From: Sthenelais limicola
Lineage: Eukaryota > Annelida > Polychaeta > Phyllodocida > Sigalionidae
Length of the DNA stretch: 64,000 bases
Direction: 5' to 3'
Assembly: GCA_942159475.1 (NCBI GenBank)
Contig: OW804094.1
Coordinates: 19,511,067 to 19,575,066, forward strand
In this document: positions 1 to 12,500 of the stretch, in pieces
How positions within the stretch are numbered: position 1 is the first letter of the stretch
Layout of the letters: each line of letters starts with the position of its first letter
Notes under the pieces: model-generated
Told to the model about the DNA's origin: nothing
Databases searched by the model: none
What the model saw: the letters and a program-made list of their open reading frames with translations, nothing else
Program-made: the position numbers and the translations under genes

Positions 1-349
1 CCAGGTTTGGGACTGCTGAGGTGTCAGAAATCCATGGGTGGATATCTATACGATCAAACTTCTACTTCTTTTCTACTGTTACTCTACAACTACTTGTACC
101 TACAAGGGACTATTATATATATATTGAAGATCACAATAAATTAAAAGACTCTACAGCTCTACAACTCACCTACTGCTTACTTGTTAATTAGGTCAAGTTA
201 ACAAGGCTGCTCTGAAGCACTAACTAAGACCTTTGTTACAGAATAAAAAGTGAAAAGCAGCTGTATTTGTCAGTGGAGTTGTAGTGCATGAAAGAGCATG
301 ATGACAGATATTATAATATTAACATTAAATAACAATAGTTATCATCTAA
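1..349. other. Flank downstream of the ApeC/kringle gene
   Basis: AT-rich sequence with no recognisable coding region or repeat. It should contain the gene's 3' UTR, but no canonical AATAAA or ATTAAA is visible on the minus strand. Confidence 0.4.
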
Positions 350-506
350 TCATTTATACAGATACCTACGTTTTGTGTATACAACAGCCTCACAGAGGTT
401 CAGCTCCGTTTGGATCCCATCGATATCTAAGATAGTGCTTGGGACAGGCTCGCTCCAGACACCCTGGCGTATCGTCACATACTGACCCTCTAACTCCTGG
501 AGGCAC
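350..506 (-). CDS. Exon 13: C-terminal end of F-type lectin, with stop
   Basis: The acceptor is GATTGCAG at 507-514, phase 2 in. It encodes CLQELEGQYVTIRQGVW and ends ELNLCEAVVYTKRRYLYK with TGA at 352-350. L-x-G-x-YV-x-I and L-x-LCE-x-V-Y are the closing signature of F-type lectin/FTP domains. A possible donor (TAG|GTATCT) at 366 could instead continue the gene off the left edge. The exact 625-codon total and the normal domain end favour a terminal exon. No AATAAA was seen in the 350 bases below it. Confidence 0.8.
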
Positions 507-3500
507 CTGCAATCATTAGTCAAATGTGATGTGTTCCAGGAAAATGAGTCACAAGTCGCAAAATTGATATTTTACAAAAGGATATATTCACAAAATCTAT
601 TTGTTGAAATGTTCTGATTTTTGGGGAGTTCAACGCTCTAAGTCATATGAATCGGTGTATGAAATTTCAAGACTGTATAAAATATATTCTTGCGTTCCGA
701 ACGTCGTCCTATAGGGTATTTAACTCAAAATCTGATTGGATGACTTCTGACTCCTGAAACACATCACAAATAATTAAGATGTGGTTCAGGAAAATGAGTG
801 ACAGGTCGCCAGTCAAGCAGTAGAGTATACTTCTCATCTGTTACCACTCATGGGTCAGATTTTCAGATACTGTACAATTGGCAGCTCTATACATTTAGGG
901 AATTCTGCTAAATTAGGCTGAACAATGATGAATACTGTGTATATCTGAGTATATTCGGTATTGCATTGATTCAGGGTATCAGTTCTGATATGTTAAACTT
1001 CATTTTGAAGCCCATTTTTGTCTTAAATGTGGGTTATTTGAGAGGATTGGTGAAGGCGAATTGTACATCTTCTGAATATCTGACCCTCATAGTAATGGTG
1101 TTGCAGTTCCCACATTGCACTCACCCTTTCAACACTGCATTCATTCACTTGATGCAGTGTGGGACCTACTTGGGACAGTCCACTACCCGCTTTACTGATT
1201 TAGGACCACCAATTTAAGGTTAGGTTTAGGGTTAGTTTTATTATTGATTTCTGTTAAGTAACATTTGACAGCTAAATCGTCTGAGTCTAGTCTATCTAGA
1301 CTGAGTGACGTCATCACCCGAATAGGGTCCAGCGCTTTGTGGTTAGGGGAATCCCGGCAAACTAGCGGCTACATACACAGAATTACATTAGCTCTTACAC
1401 TCAGGGGAATGGTGCAAGTCGAGGGGTCCCTGAGGAAAAAGAAATTGACAGTGATAAGTGACAAGTGGGGAATGGGCCACCTCTACCTGCAACCTCCTAA
1501 CTGGAAGTCGGCTCCACGGTGCAATGTGGCACCTACACACGGTATCCGAATAGGCATATGGGTAAGATTTTCAGAAAATGTACAATTGGCAGCACTACAC
1601 ATTTAGGAAATTGTCCTGAATTAGGCTGAAAAAAGATGAATACAGGGTATATCTGAATATATTTGGTATAGCATGGATTTAAAGTATCAGTTCTGTTCTG
1701 TTAAACTGCATTTTGAAGCTGATTTTCGTCTTAAATGTGGGTTATTTGAGCGGATTGGTGAAGGTGAATTGTACATTTTCTGAAAATCTGACCCATATAC
1801 CCGGTCCCAGTCAAGGATGCATTGACAACCAAAATAAGATCGGCAATTATAGAAATAATTGTTTTGCTTTCATATGTGAAATCTCACCACCTTGTCATTG
1901 CCATGGCCATCTACTCTATTGCCAATGCACTGACGCAAAATCACTTGGCACCAAATATCAAACAGATTTAATCTACATCACCAGCAATTTTCTTTTCTTT
2001 TTAACAAATTTCATTGACAATTTCACATTTGTGATATGTTTCATGTATGCCGATGGAATTTTCTCATCGCCCAGGCATCGCCAATCATCGCTTTCTGCAC
2101 TGATGACAAGTCAATGATAGTGTAATCGATAAGAATACTGTCAAGTTCAAATCGACTAGCTCATTGTCTTCGTCATGCATCGCCAACGATTTCTGTCAAC
2201 AGTGGCCAAACCGTTTTATAATAGAATGAACTATCTACCGAACTTTTGTCAGGATCGCTAAGAACAGTATCGCTTACATTGCTTTTGGTGATGCGTCGTC
2301 ATTACAGCGAGTCGCCCCCTCCCCTCAACCCAATTAACAACCCACATGACCTGGTCGTGTCTACCACCAAACACTCTTTCAAACCCTCACTTCATTTATA
2401 TAGTAGTTTTTATTTCCATAAATTCTCAACGTACAGAAATAAGGCTGACACCCTCTGTGACCCAGGTCTTCCAGGCGGGCCAGAACATATGTATAGATTC
2501 ATAGTACCTGTGATTATTATTACTTAAAAGTAACAAATGTTGTATCGAGTAACACATACTGTGTGCTTAGTTAGCTTTGTGTAGCATGAAAGATCATGGC
2601 AGAGGCTTTATATGCCGTAAGATGTGAAATAAATACATAGTATACATAATAACATTGACATGGTACATACATGGCATAGATTTCCAAATCCCACGCACAC
2701 CGCTGCTTCTAAAATTTTAAACCCACCCACCCACACTTTTTTTCTATCATCTCTCTCCTTCCCTCATACTTATTATTTCATAAGATCTTCAATTTTATCA
2801 TCTTATCATATCTTTATACAAGATATTCAATTTTGTATGAATCTACTCACCAATTTTATACATTTTTCTATTTCTATTTAAAAACAACGCAAATTAAAAT
2901 AAAACTTTTAATTTCCCAAGACCGCCTTACACTTTCTTCCTTTCAACAATCATAGCTTCTCTCCTTCAATGCAGTATTATTTTTTTATCGATATGTGATG
3001 TGTTTCAGGAAAATGAGTCATAAGTCGCAAAAATTAGATTTTGAGATTCCATTATATTTGAAAAGATGAGATCAAGCCGATTCCAATGATAGTAAACAGT
3101 CTAATAATCCAATAAATATTTCTAGATTTTGAGTTTGATATTTTTATTTTGGAAAAAAAAGTTTGCAATATTTCTGGGGGTAGTGAACAGTAAAGTAACT
3201 TAATATAGCCCATATGAGGACCTTTAAAACGAAAGGATATATTACATAGATTGTCCTGAAATTTGGCACATCGATTGATATTTATATAAGCAATAAGCTC
3301 TCCAAAAATCAGAACATTCCAATAAAGTGATCTTGTAAAATAAACACTTTGAAAAATATTATTTGCGACTTATGACTCATTTTCCTGGAACACATCGCAT
3401 ATGCTCTGTGCTGCTTCCCAGCAAATATAAACCTCGTGAAGAAGCCCAACCATACCGGGCGAAATATTGAGACTTTCAAAATAAACTCCTATCAAATCTG

Positions 3501-6500
3501 AAGTCAAGACTTGGGTGATCAATTTCATTACTGGTATTAGTTTTTTGTTCAAATTGTTTTATTACTGAACTCATCTCATTTTACAATTGTTTTCGTCGGA
3601 GCCCTTTTAGCTTTGAATATAAACAATTGCTTTCTTACGATAAGTTTACTCTGTGAAATACATATAGAGAGAATGGGACGAGCCGGCAATAATAACAAAT
3701 TTATAGGACGAGATTCGTCCACATAAGCACGATGCCGTAGGTTCCATTCTATATTTATTATATGTGCATAAAATTTGATCATATGTCATCAGATATCACT
3801 GAAAAAATACTAAAGAAGTCTCAGAGAGCCTCGCTGACCTGCTGCCAGCTCCACTGACAGCCCTGCTGACAGCCCCGTTAGTATATTGATGAATTAAAAC
3901 GTCCATATCATGGCCATTCCTACGGCTACATTAATACAATTTATATCATTCAAAAGAGAATTTAATGCTCTATTTAATGATCACGGGTGGATTACCGATT
4001 GCAGGAATTTGTTTACATGCTCCACGGAGAGCCAAAGCCCCTGAAGCATAACAACCAAGCTATTTTTTGACAACTACATTTCATATAGGACATGTCCTAT
4101 ATGAATATTTTTATAGCACCCCACTTCTAGCACGTCTCATATAGAATGCGCGTATGATAAATTCTCATATACAACTATTAGATAAACATCAATATCATTA
4201 TCACACCATGAACTAGTGAGTTTGTGAATTGATGAATGTAGAAATAATGATAGATTTGATGGGTGTAATACAATATATTTAAGTACCTTTCTGTTTACCG
4301 TAGCCAGTAGTTTAAGGTAATTTTTTTTCATTTATTTTTTTTAAGTTGAAGGTAACTCACTGGTCGCTCTTGTGTTAGACGATGACTGCCAATGAAAATT
4401 ACCTCCCCATACAATTTTGACAATTGCGCCTTTATTTCTATACAATTCAGGAGCAAGTAGTCCATTTTGGATCAGAGAGGGCTTATCTGTATTATAAGAA
4501 GCTGACTTATATATGTGTGTTGGGTTCAAGGAAAATGAGTCACAAGTCGCAAGATTAACATTTTTCAAATTGTTTTATCTGAGGACTGTATACCTTCAGG
4601 ACGTATGGGATGGGTTAGCGTGAAACGAAAGGGATTTCCGACAGTGTTTTTTTAACCATGTTTATATATACCTATGAAAACGAGATGATGATTTTGTAGC
4701 TTTGTTATACATGCAATGCCATTTTATACTATGACATTATTATTGATTTCCCAACTACCGGCACATAAAGCCTTTGCCATGAATCGTATTCGTGCTAAAC
4801 AAAAAGAAGTAGACACCAGAGTATGGTTACTCATGCATGACATCCATTAATGTTACTCTTATGTGACAAATATCGCAAATACTATGATAATATAAATATG
4901 TTTCTTAATTGTTATGGCCCGCCTGGTAGACCTGTTCACAGAGGGTGCCAACCATGTTTCTGTATGATGTTTTATAGAAATAAAAACAATTATGTGTATT
5001 TACAAGATCTCTTTGCTGGAATATTTTCATTCAAGGAGTGTCAAGTCCTTGTGGTCATATGGATACATGTACAAAATTTCAAGACAGTTCATTAAATATA
5101 TCAGTGCATTTCGAAGATCATAATATATGGACCATAGGTAACTACTTTACTAGTAAATGTCCACCCAGAAATATTGGAAACGTTTTATTTTCAAAAATAA
5201 AAATACCAAACTGAAAAGATAGAAATACTTCCCCAATGCCCTTATTGTGTATATTCATTGGAATTGGTTTGATCTAATTATTTCAAATATGATTATATCT
5301 CAAAATCCATATTTAGCGACTTGCGACTTCTTTCCCTAAAACCCATCACATATACAGTGGTGGAGACCCCTATATCATACATCGATTGATGCATACTAGA
5401 CTTAGCTAGACTAAGACTGAGGCTATTTCCTACTGGTTCAATATACTATCGACTTTGCTTAATTTTTGATTGTCTACATGTCTGTATTACATTGTTATTT
5501 GTGTATATTGACTGATAAATACTCCTAATAAAAAAAAAAAAATGAACACAATAATCATGCATTATGCATTCATGTAAAAACCAATACTTACTGCAGCATG
5601 AGTGTAATACCATAGCCCCAGAAGTTAGCAATGCAAGCCTTGCCTTTTCTATACAGAAAGTCCTCAGGTCCAGAGTCAACAAATATTTCCATGTTAGTAT
5701 ATAAACCATCGCCTCCTGAAATAGGATTAAATTAATTCCTTAAATCAATTTAAATTCTTCCTTGAGTGTTTAGGTCGTGAGTCTATAGCGGTATATAGAC
5801 GTAAATCCTATATAAAAGCAATATTAAGAGGAATATTGAATATTACTGGCCTTTAATTCACCCTTTCTTGGATAGTGCGAAAATAAGCTATCCGACCGTC
5901 ATGCCACCTAGTTTTTCTTTTGGCGTGATGAAGCTAAGGCAGGAGCTTTTGGTTATGGCACCCTAACCAACAAAACGGTGTAGGTCTAAACATGGTTTAT
6001 TTTTGTCAGGCCGCTGAGTGTTTGTCTAGTACTTGCAAAAGAAGCCTAGTAAATGTCCTTTCATGGCAAATGTAATATCGGTTAAATAACCCCAAACTCA
6101 AATGTCTATGAACCGAAAATAAACCAAAAAGTTTGCCATGTTGTTGTTTGTTGCATAACTGAGTGGTGCCGGAAGCTTCCATCTCAGCCTACTGGCAGAA
6201 ATAGCAGCCTTCAGCGCCGCTTGTGTTTAATGGACACACTATCTGGCTAACTGGGTTCAGTAGAATTTAAAAAATGAGAGAAATGAAATGATAGCCTTAC
6301 CTGATCGGTCCTGAGTCTTCAGACCAACCACCACCTGGGATTGTAGTAAGTTGATTTGCCACCAGGCTCGCCTCATTCTCTGTATACTACATGTTACTTC
6401 AAAATAAAAGGGACCAGAGTTACAGTTGGGTCAGATTTTCAGAAAATGTACAATTGGCAGATGTATAGATTTAGTCAATTCATCTTAATCAAGCTGCCAT

Positions 6501-9500
6501 TTGGTCAATACTAGATCTGGTCCGAGTATATTTGGCATTGCATTGATTCTAGCAATCTGTTTGGTTAGGTTGAACTGTATTTGGAACGTGATTTTCGTCT
6601 GAAATTTGGGTTATTTGAGCGAATTGGTGAAGGTGAATATTGTACATTTTCTGGCGACTTCACCCAGATACACCATCGTATGACTGAGCAAAAGTATTTG
6701 TTGAAATAAAATTATTAAAAATGAAAAATGGGATTTTTTTTTCTATTAAGGGGCAATATAGTAGATAAGCGGGCAATACAGACTCTGTATTGCCTACTGA
6801 TTTGTATATGAGGCACAGTGGTTAAGCCTATGGAAGTGTCATACCATCTCCTACACAGGTATAATAATGTGGCCATATCACTTTATAAGATAAGATAAGA
6901 TAAGATAAGATAATTCTTTATAATAGGGAGGTTCAGCAAGTCTACCCATTACATAGATGTAAACGTATCTGTATCTCTGATATACAAACATACATTTAAA
7001 GAAAGAAAGAGCTTCAGCAAACATGGCCAGAAAAACTAAATGAAAACATATCAAGCAAAATGTCTCATCTCACAATTTATTTTTTCATACATGAAACCAA
7101 ATTCATAAAAACATAATTCACAGAAAAAAAGTCCTGAAACAGTTACGTAATTGAGTTAAGGTGTGCTTGTGTAACCTCCCTGATGTAACTTTTAGACCTA
7201 CGTATGGTGCGGTCCAGACTGAGGTAAGAGCTGGTTACTGCCCCCTGGATCTGGCGTGTTGGGTAGCCCAACCCCATGGCCTGTACTCCAGCAAACTGGG
7301 TGAAATCTAGGAAATGGTAAAGAAATGGACACAAATACATATCAACATTCAAGTTGCTTGAAATTCTGATTCTGATAATACTGCACTCCCTATATATAAG
7401 TGCACAAACAGAATATCTAAGGAATAGCCCATAGTTGGTGGTCCTTCAAGTGAAACGGTTGACAAGAATAAACCATAATAATATAAGGTATAACATACAA
7501 TGTATTTCTTAGTATCTTGGCTAGTATTGAGAGCGGTATACTCACCTGGGCAGGGTGGTATAGCACGTGGGGTGTATTCTCACCTGGGCAGGGTGGTATA
7601 GTACATGGGGTGTATTCTCACCTGGGCAGGTATAGCACATGGGGTGTATGCTCACCTGGGTAGGGTGGTATAACACATGGGGTGTATTCTCACCTGGGCA
7701 GGTATAGTACATGGGGAGTATTCTCACCTGGGCAGGTATAGCACATGGGGAGTATTCTCACCTGGGCAGGTATAGTACATGGGGAGTATTCTCACCTGGG
7801 CAGGGTGGTATAGCACATGGGGTGTATTCTCACCTGGGCAGGTATAGCACATGGGGTGTATTCTCACCTGGGCAGGTATAGTGCATGGGGAGTATTCTCA
7901 CCTGGGCAGGGTGGTATAGCACATGGGGTGTATTCTCACCTGGGCAGGTATAGCACATGGGGAATATTCTCACCTGGGCAGGGTGGTATAGCACATGGGG
8001 TGTATTCTCACCTCGGCAGGGTGGTATAGTACATGGGGAGTATTCTCACCTGGGCAGGTATAGCACATGGGGAGTATTCTCACCTGGGCAGGTATAGTAC
8101 ATGGGGAGTATTCTCACCTGGGCAGGGTGGTATAACACATGGGGTGTATTCTCACCTGGGCAGGTATAACACATGGGGTGTATTCTCACCTGGGCAGGTA
8201 TAGTACATGGGGAGTATTCTCACCTGGGCAGGTATAGTACATGGGGAGTATTCTCACCTGGGCAGGTATAGTACATGGGGAGTATTCTCACCTGGGCAGG
8301 TATAGTACATGGGGAGTATTCTCACCTGGGCAGGTATAACACATGGGGAGTATTCTCACCTGGGCAGGTATAACACATGGGGTGTATTCTCACCTGGGCA
8401 GGGTGGTATAACACATGGGTTGTATTCTCACCTTGGCAGGCAGGTATAGCACATGGGGTGTATTCTCACCTGGGCAGGTATAGCACATGGGGTGTATTCT
8501 CACCTGGGCAGGTATAGCACATGGGGAGTATTCTCACCTGGGCATGTATAGCACATGGGGAGTATTCTCACCTGGGCAGGTATAGCACATGGGGAGTATT
8601 CTCACCTGGGCAGGGTGGTATAGCACATGGGGAGTATTCTCACCTGGGCAGGGTGGTATGGCACATGGGGAGTATTCTCACCTGGGCAGGGTGGTATAAC
8701 ACAAGGGGTGTATTCTCACCTGGGCAGGGTGGTATAGCACATGGGGAGTATTCTCACCTGGGCAGGTATAGTACATGGGGTGTATTCTCACCTGGGCAGG
8801 TATAGTACATGGGTGTATTCTGACCTGGGCAGGGTGGTATAGCACATGGGGAGTATTCTCACCTGGGCAGGGTGGTATGGCACATGGGGAGTATTCTCAC
8901 CTGGGCAGGGTGGTATAGCACATGGGGTGTATTCTGACCTGGGCAGGTATAATACATGGGGAGTATTCTCACCTGGGCAGGGTGGTATAGCACATGGGGT
9001 GTATTCTCACCTGGGCAGGTATAGTACATGGGGAGTATTCTCACCTGGGCAGGGTGGTATAGTACATGGGGAGTATTCTCACCTGGGCAGGTATAGCACA
9101 TGGGGTGTATTCTCACCTGGGCAGGGTGGTATAGCACATGGGGAGTATTCTCACCTGGGCAGGTATAGCACATGGGGTGTATTCTCACCTGGGCAGGTAT
9201 AGTACATGGGTGTATTCTGACCTGGGCAGGGTGGTATAGCACATGGGGAGTATTCTCACCTGGGCAGGTATAGTACATGGGGTGTATTCTCACCTGGGCA
9301 GGTATAGTACATGGGTGTATTCTCACCTGGGCAGGGTGGTATAACACATGGGGAGTATTCTCACCTGGGCAGGGTGGTATAGCACATGGGGTGTATTCTC
9401 ACCTCGGCAGGGTGGTATAGTACATGGGGAGTATTCTCACCTGGGCAGGTATAGCACATGGGGAGTATTCTCACCTGGGCAGGTATAACACATGGGGTGT

Positions 9501-12500
9501 ATTCTCACCTGGGCAGGGTGGTATAACACATGGGTTGTATTCTCACCTTGGCAGGCAGGTATAGCACATGGGGTGTATTCTCACCTGGGCAGGGTGGTAT
9601 AACACATGGGGAGTATTCTCACCTGGGCAGGTATAGCACATAGGGTGTATTCTCACCTGGGCATGTATAGCACATGGGGAGTATTCTCACCTGGGCAGGG
9701 TGGTATAACACATGGGGTGTATTCTCACCTGGGCAGGTATAGTACATGGGGTGTATTCTCACCTGGGCAGGTATAGCACATGGGGAGTATTCTCACCTGG
9801 GCAGGTATAGCACATGGGGAGTATTCTCACCTGGGCAGGTATAGTACATGGGGTGTATTCTCACCTGGGCAGGTATAACACATGGGGAGTATTCTCACCT
9901 GGGCAGGGTGGTATAGCACATGGGGAGTATTCTCACCTGGGCAGGTATAGTACATGGGGTGTATTCTCACCTGGGCAGGGTGGTATAACACAAGGGGTGT
10001 ATTCTCACCTGGGCAGGGTGGTATAGCACATGGGGAGTATTCTCACCTGGGCAGGTATAGTACATGGGGTGTATTCTCACCTGGGCAGGTATAGTACATG
10101 GGTGTATTCTGACCTGGGCAGGGTGGTATAGCACATGGGGAGTATTCTCACCTGGGCAGGGTGGTATGGCACATGGGGAGTATTCTCACCTGGGCAGGGT
10201 GGTATAGCACATGGGGTGTATTCTGACCTGGGCAGGTATAATACATGGGGAGTATTCTCACCTGGGCAGGGTGGTATAGCACATGGGGTGTATTCTCACC
10301 TGGGCAGGTATAGTACATGGGGAGTATTCTCACCTGGGCAGGGTGGTATAGTACATGGGGAGTATTCTCACCTGGGCAGGTATAGCACATGGGGTGTATT
10401 CTCACCTGGGCAGGGTGGTATAGCACATGGGGTGTATTCTCACCTGGGCAGGGTGGTATAGCACATGGGGAGTATTCTCACCTGGGCAGGTATAGCACAT
10501 GGGGTGTATTCTCACCTGGGCAGGTATAGTACATGGGTGTATTCTGACCTGGGCAGGGTGGTATAGCACATGGGGAGTATTCTCACCTGGGCAGGTATAG
10601 TACATGGGGTGTATTCTCACCTGGGCAGGTATAGTACATGGGTGTATTCTCACCTGGGCAGGGTGGTATAACACATGGGGAGTATTCTCACCTGGGCAGG
10701 GTGGTATAGCACATGGGGTGTATTCTCACCTGGGCAGGGTGGTATAGTACATGGGGAGTATTCTCACCTGGGCAGGGTGGTATAACACATGGGGAGTATT
10801 CTCACCTGGGCAGGTATAACACATGGGGAGTATTCTCACCTGGGCAGGGTGGTATAACACATGGGGAGTATTCTCACCTGGGCAGGGTGGTATAGCACAT
10901 GGGGTGTATTCTCACCTGGGCAGGTATAGCACATAGGGTGTATTTTCACGTGGGCAGGGTGGTATAGTACATGGGGTGTATTCTCACCTGGGCAGGTATA
11001 GCACATAGGGTGTATTTTCACCTGGGCAGGTATAGTACATGGGTGTATTCTCACCTGGGCAGGGTGGTATAGTACATGGGGTGTATTCTCACCTGGGCAG
11101 GTATAGTACATGGGTGTATTCTCACCTGGGCAGGGTGGTATAACACATGGGGAGTATTCTCACCTGGGCAGGGTGGTATAGCACATGGGGTGTATTCTCA
11201 CCTGGGCAGGGTGGTATAACACATGGGGTGTATTCTCACCTGGGCAGGGTGGTATAACACATGGGTTGTATTCTCACCTGGGCAGGGTGGTATAGCACAT
11301 GGGGTGTATTCTCACCTGGGCAGGTATAACACATGGGGTGTATTCTCACCTGGGCAGGCATAGCACATGGGGAGTATTCTCACCTGGGCAGGGTGGTATA
11401 GCACATGGGGTGTATTCTCACCTGGGTAGGGTAGTATAGCACATGGGGTGTATTCTCACCTGGGCAGGGTGGTATAGCACATGGGGAGTATTCTCACCTG
11501 GGCAGGTATAACACATGGGGTGTATTCTCACCTGGGCAGGGTGGTATAGCACATGGGGTGTATTCTCACCTGGGCAGGGTGGTATGGCACATGGGGAGTA
11601 TTCTCACCTGGGCAGTGTGGTATGGCACATGGGGAGTATTCTCTGTATTTCCCTGCCAAACAGAATGGTCTGTCACTGAGGGAACGTACACCAGCACATC
11701 TGTTTTCAATAACTTGGTTGTATATAGTAGGTTCGTCTAGGGTCCAATTCCACCAATTAGAATATTCAGCAAAATCCCTGTGTGTAGAAATTCATAACAA
11801 TCATAACATTATTACATGATATCAACAAATCTGATGTCTTATAGTAAAATGAGTCATACCTCGCAAATAATGGATTTTCAAATATCATTAGATTTGAAAA
11901 GATCCGATCAAGCCGATTCTAATCAAAGCAAACAATAAGGACATCTAAGAAATGTTTCTATATTTTATGTTTTATATACTTGTTTTTGAAACAAGATTTG
12001 CAAATTTCTGGGTGGACAATTACTAATGAAGGAACTAAATGTACGCCATACGATGACCTTCGAAACACAAGGATACATCTAATACACTGTCTTGAAATTT
12101 GGTAAATGTATTCATACGACTTACAAAATATCGATTTTGCAACTTGTGACTCATTTTTCAGAAACGCATCACAAACATTAGTTCATCTTAGTTACATATT
12201 GATTAATTATACTTTTGATTAAAAAGCAGTTATGTAGTAGACCTACCAATTACCTTATTTCATTAATCTCAAATTATATTATAGTAGAACTGAACAGTAG
12301 AATATCTAAAAAGGGTTTCTATATTTTCAGTTTGAAATTTTTATTTAAAAAAAAAAAAGTTTGCAATATCTCCGCATGGTTGCACAATTACTAGTAGAGT
12401 AGCTGAATAAACCCAATAGGATGAACTAATAAATGTACGGATATATTTAGTACAGTCTTGAAATTTGGCACATTATAATGGTACGCAGTAACACAATGTT

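Noticed and set aside
366..372. Splice donor TAG|GTATCT continuing the gene past the left edge
   Set aside because: A stop follows in frame 14 bases beyond it, the lectin domain is already complete and the CDS length is exact without it. It cannot be excluded without transcripts.
6811..6880. Possible third SINE (CACAGTGGTTAAGCC A-box-like)
   Set aside because: No B-box at the right distance and no tail shared with the other two.
7541..11641. CRISPR-like regular repeats, and many ORFs with MGSILTWAG or QVRIHP words
   Set aside because: Units are contiguous with no unique spacers, and the DNA is from an intron-bearing eukaryote. The ORFs are the same tandem unit read in three frames, changing frame with 34/38-bp variants.
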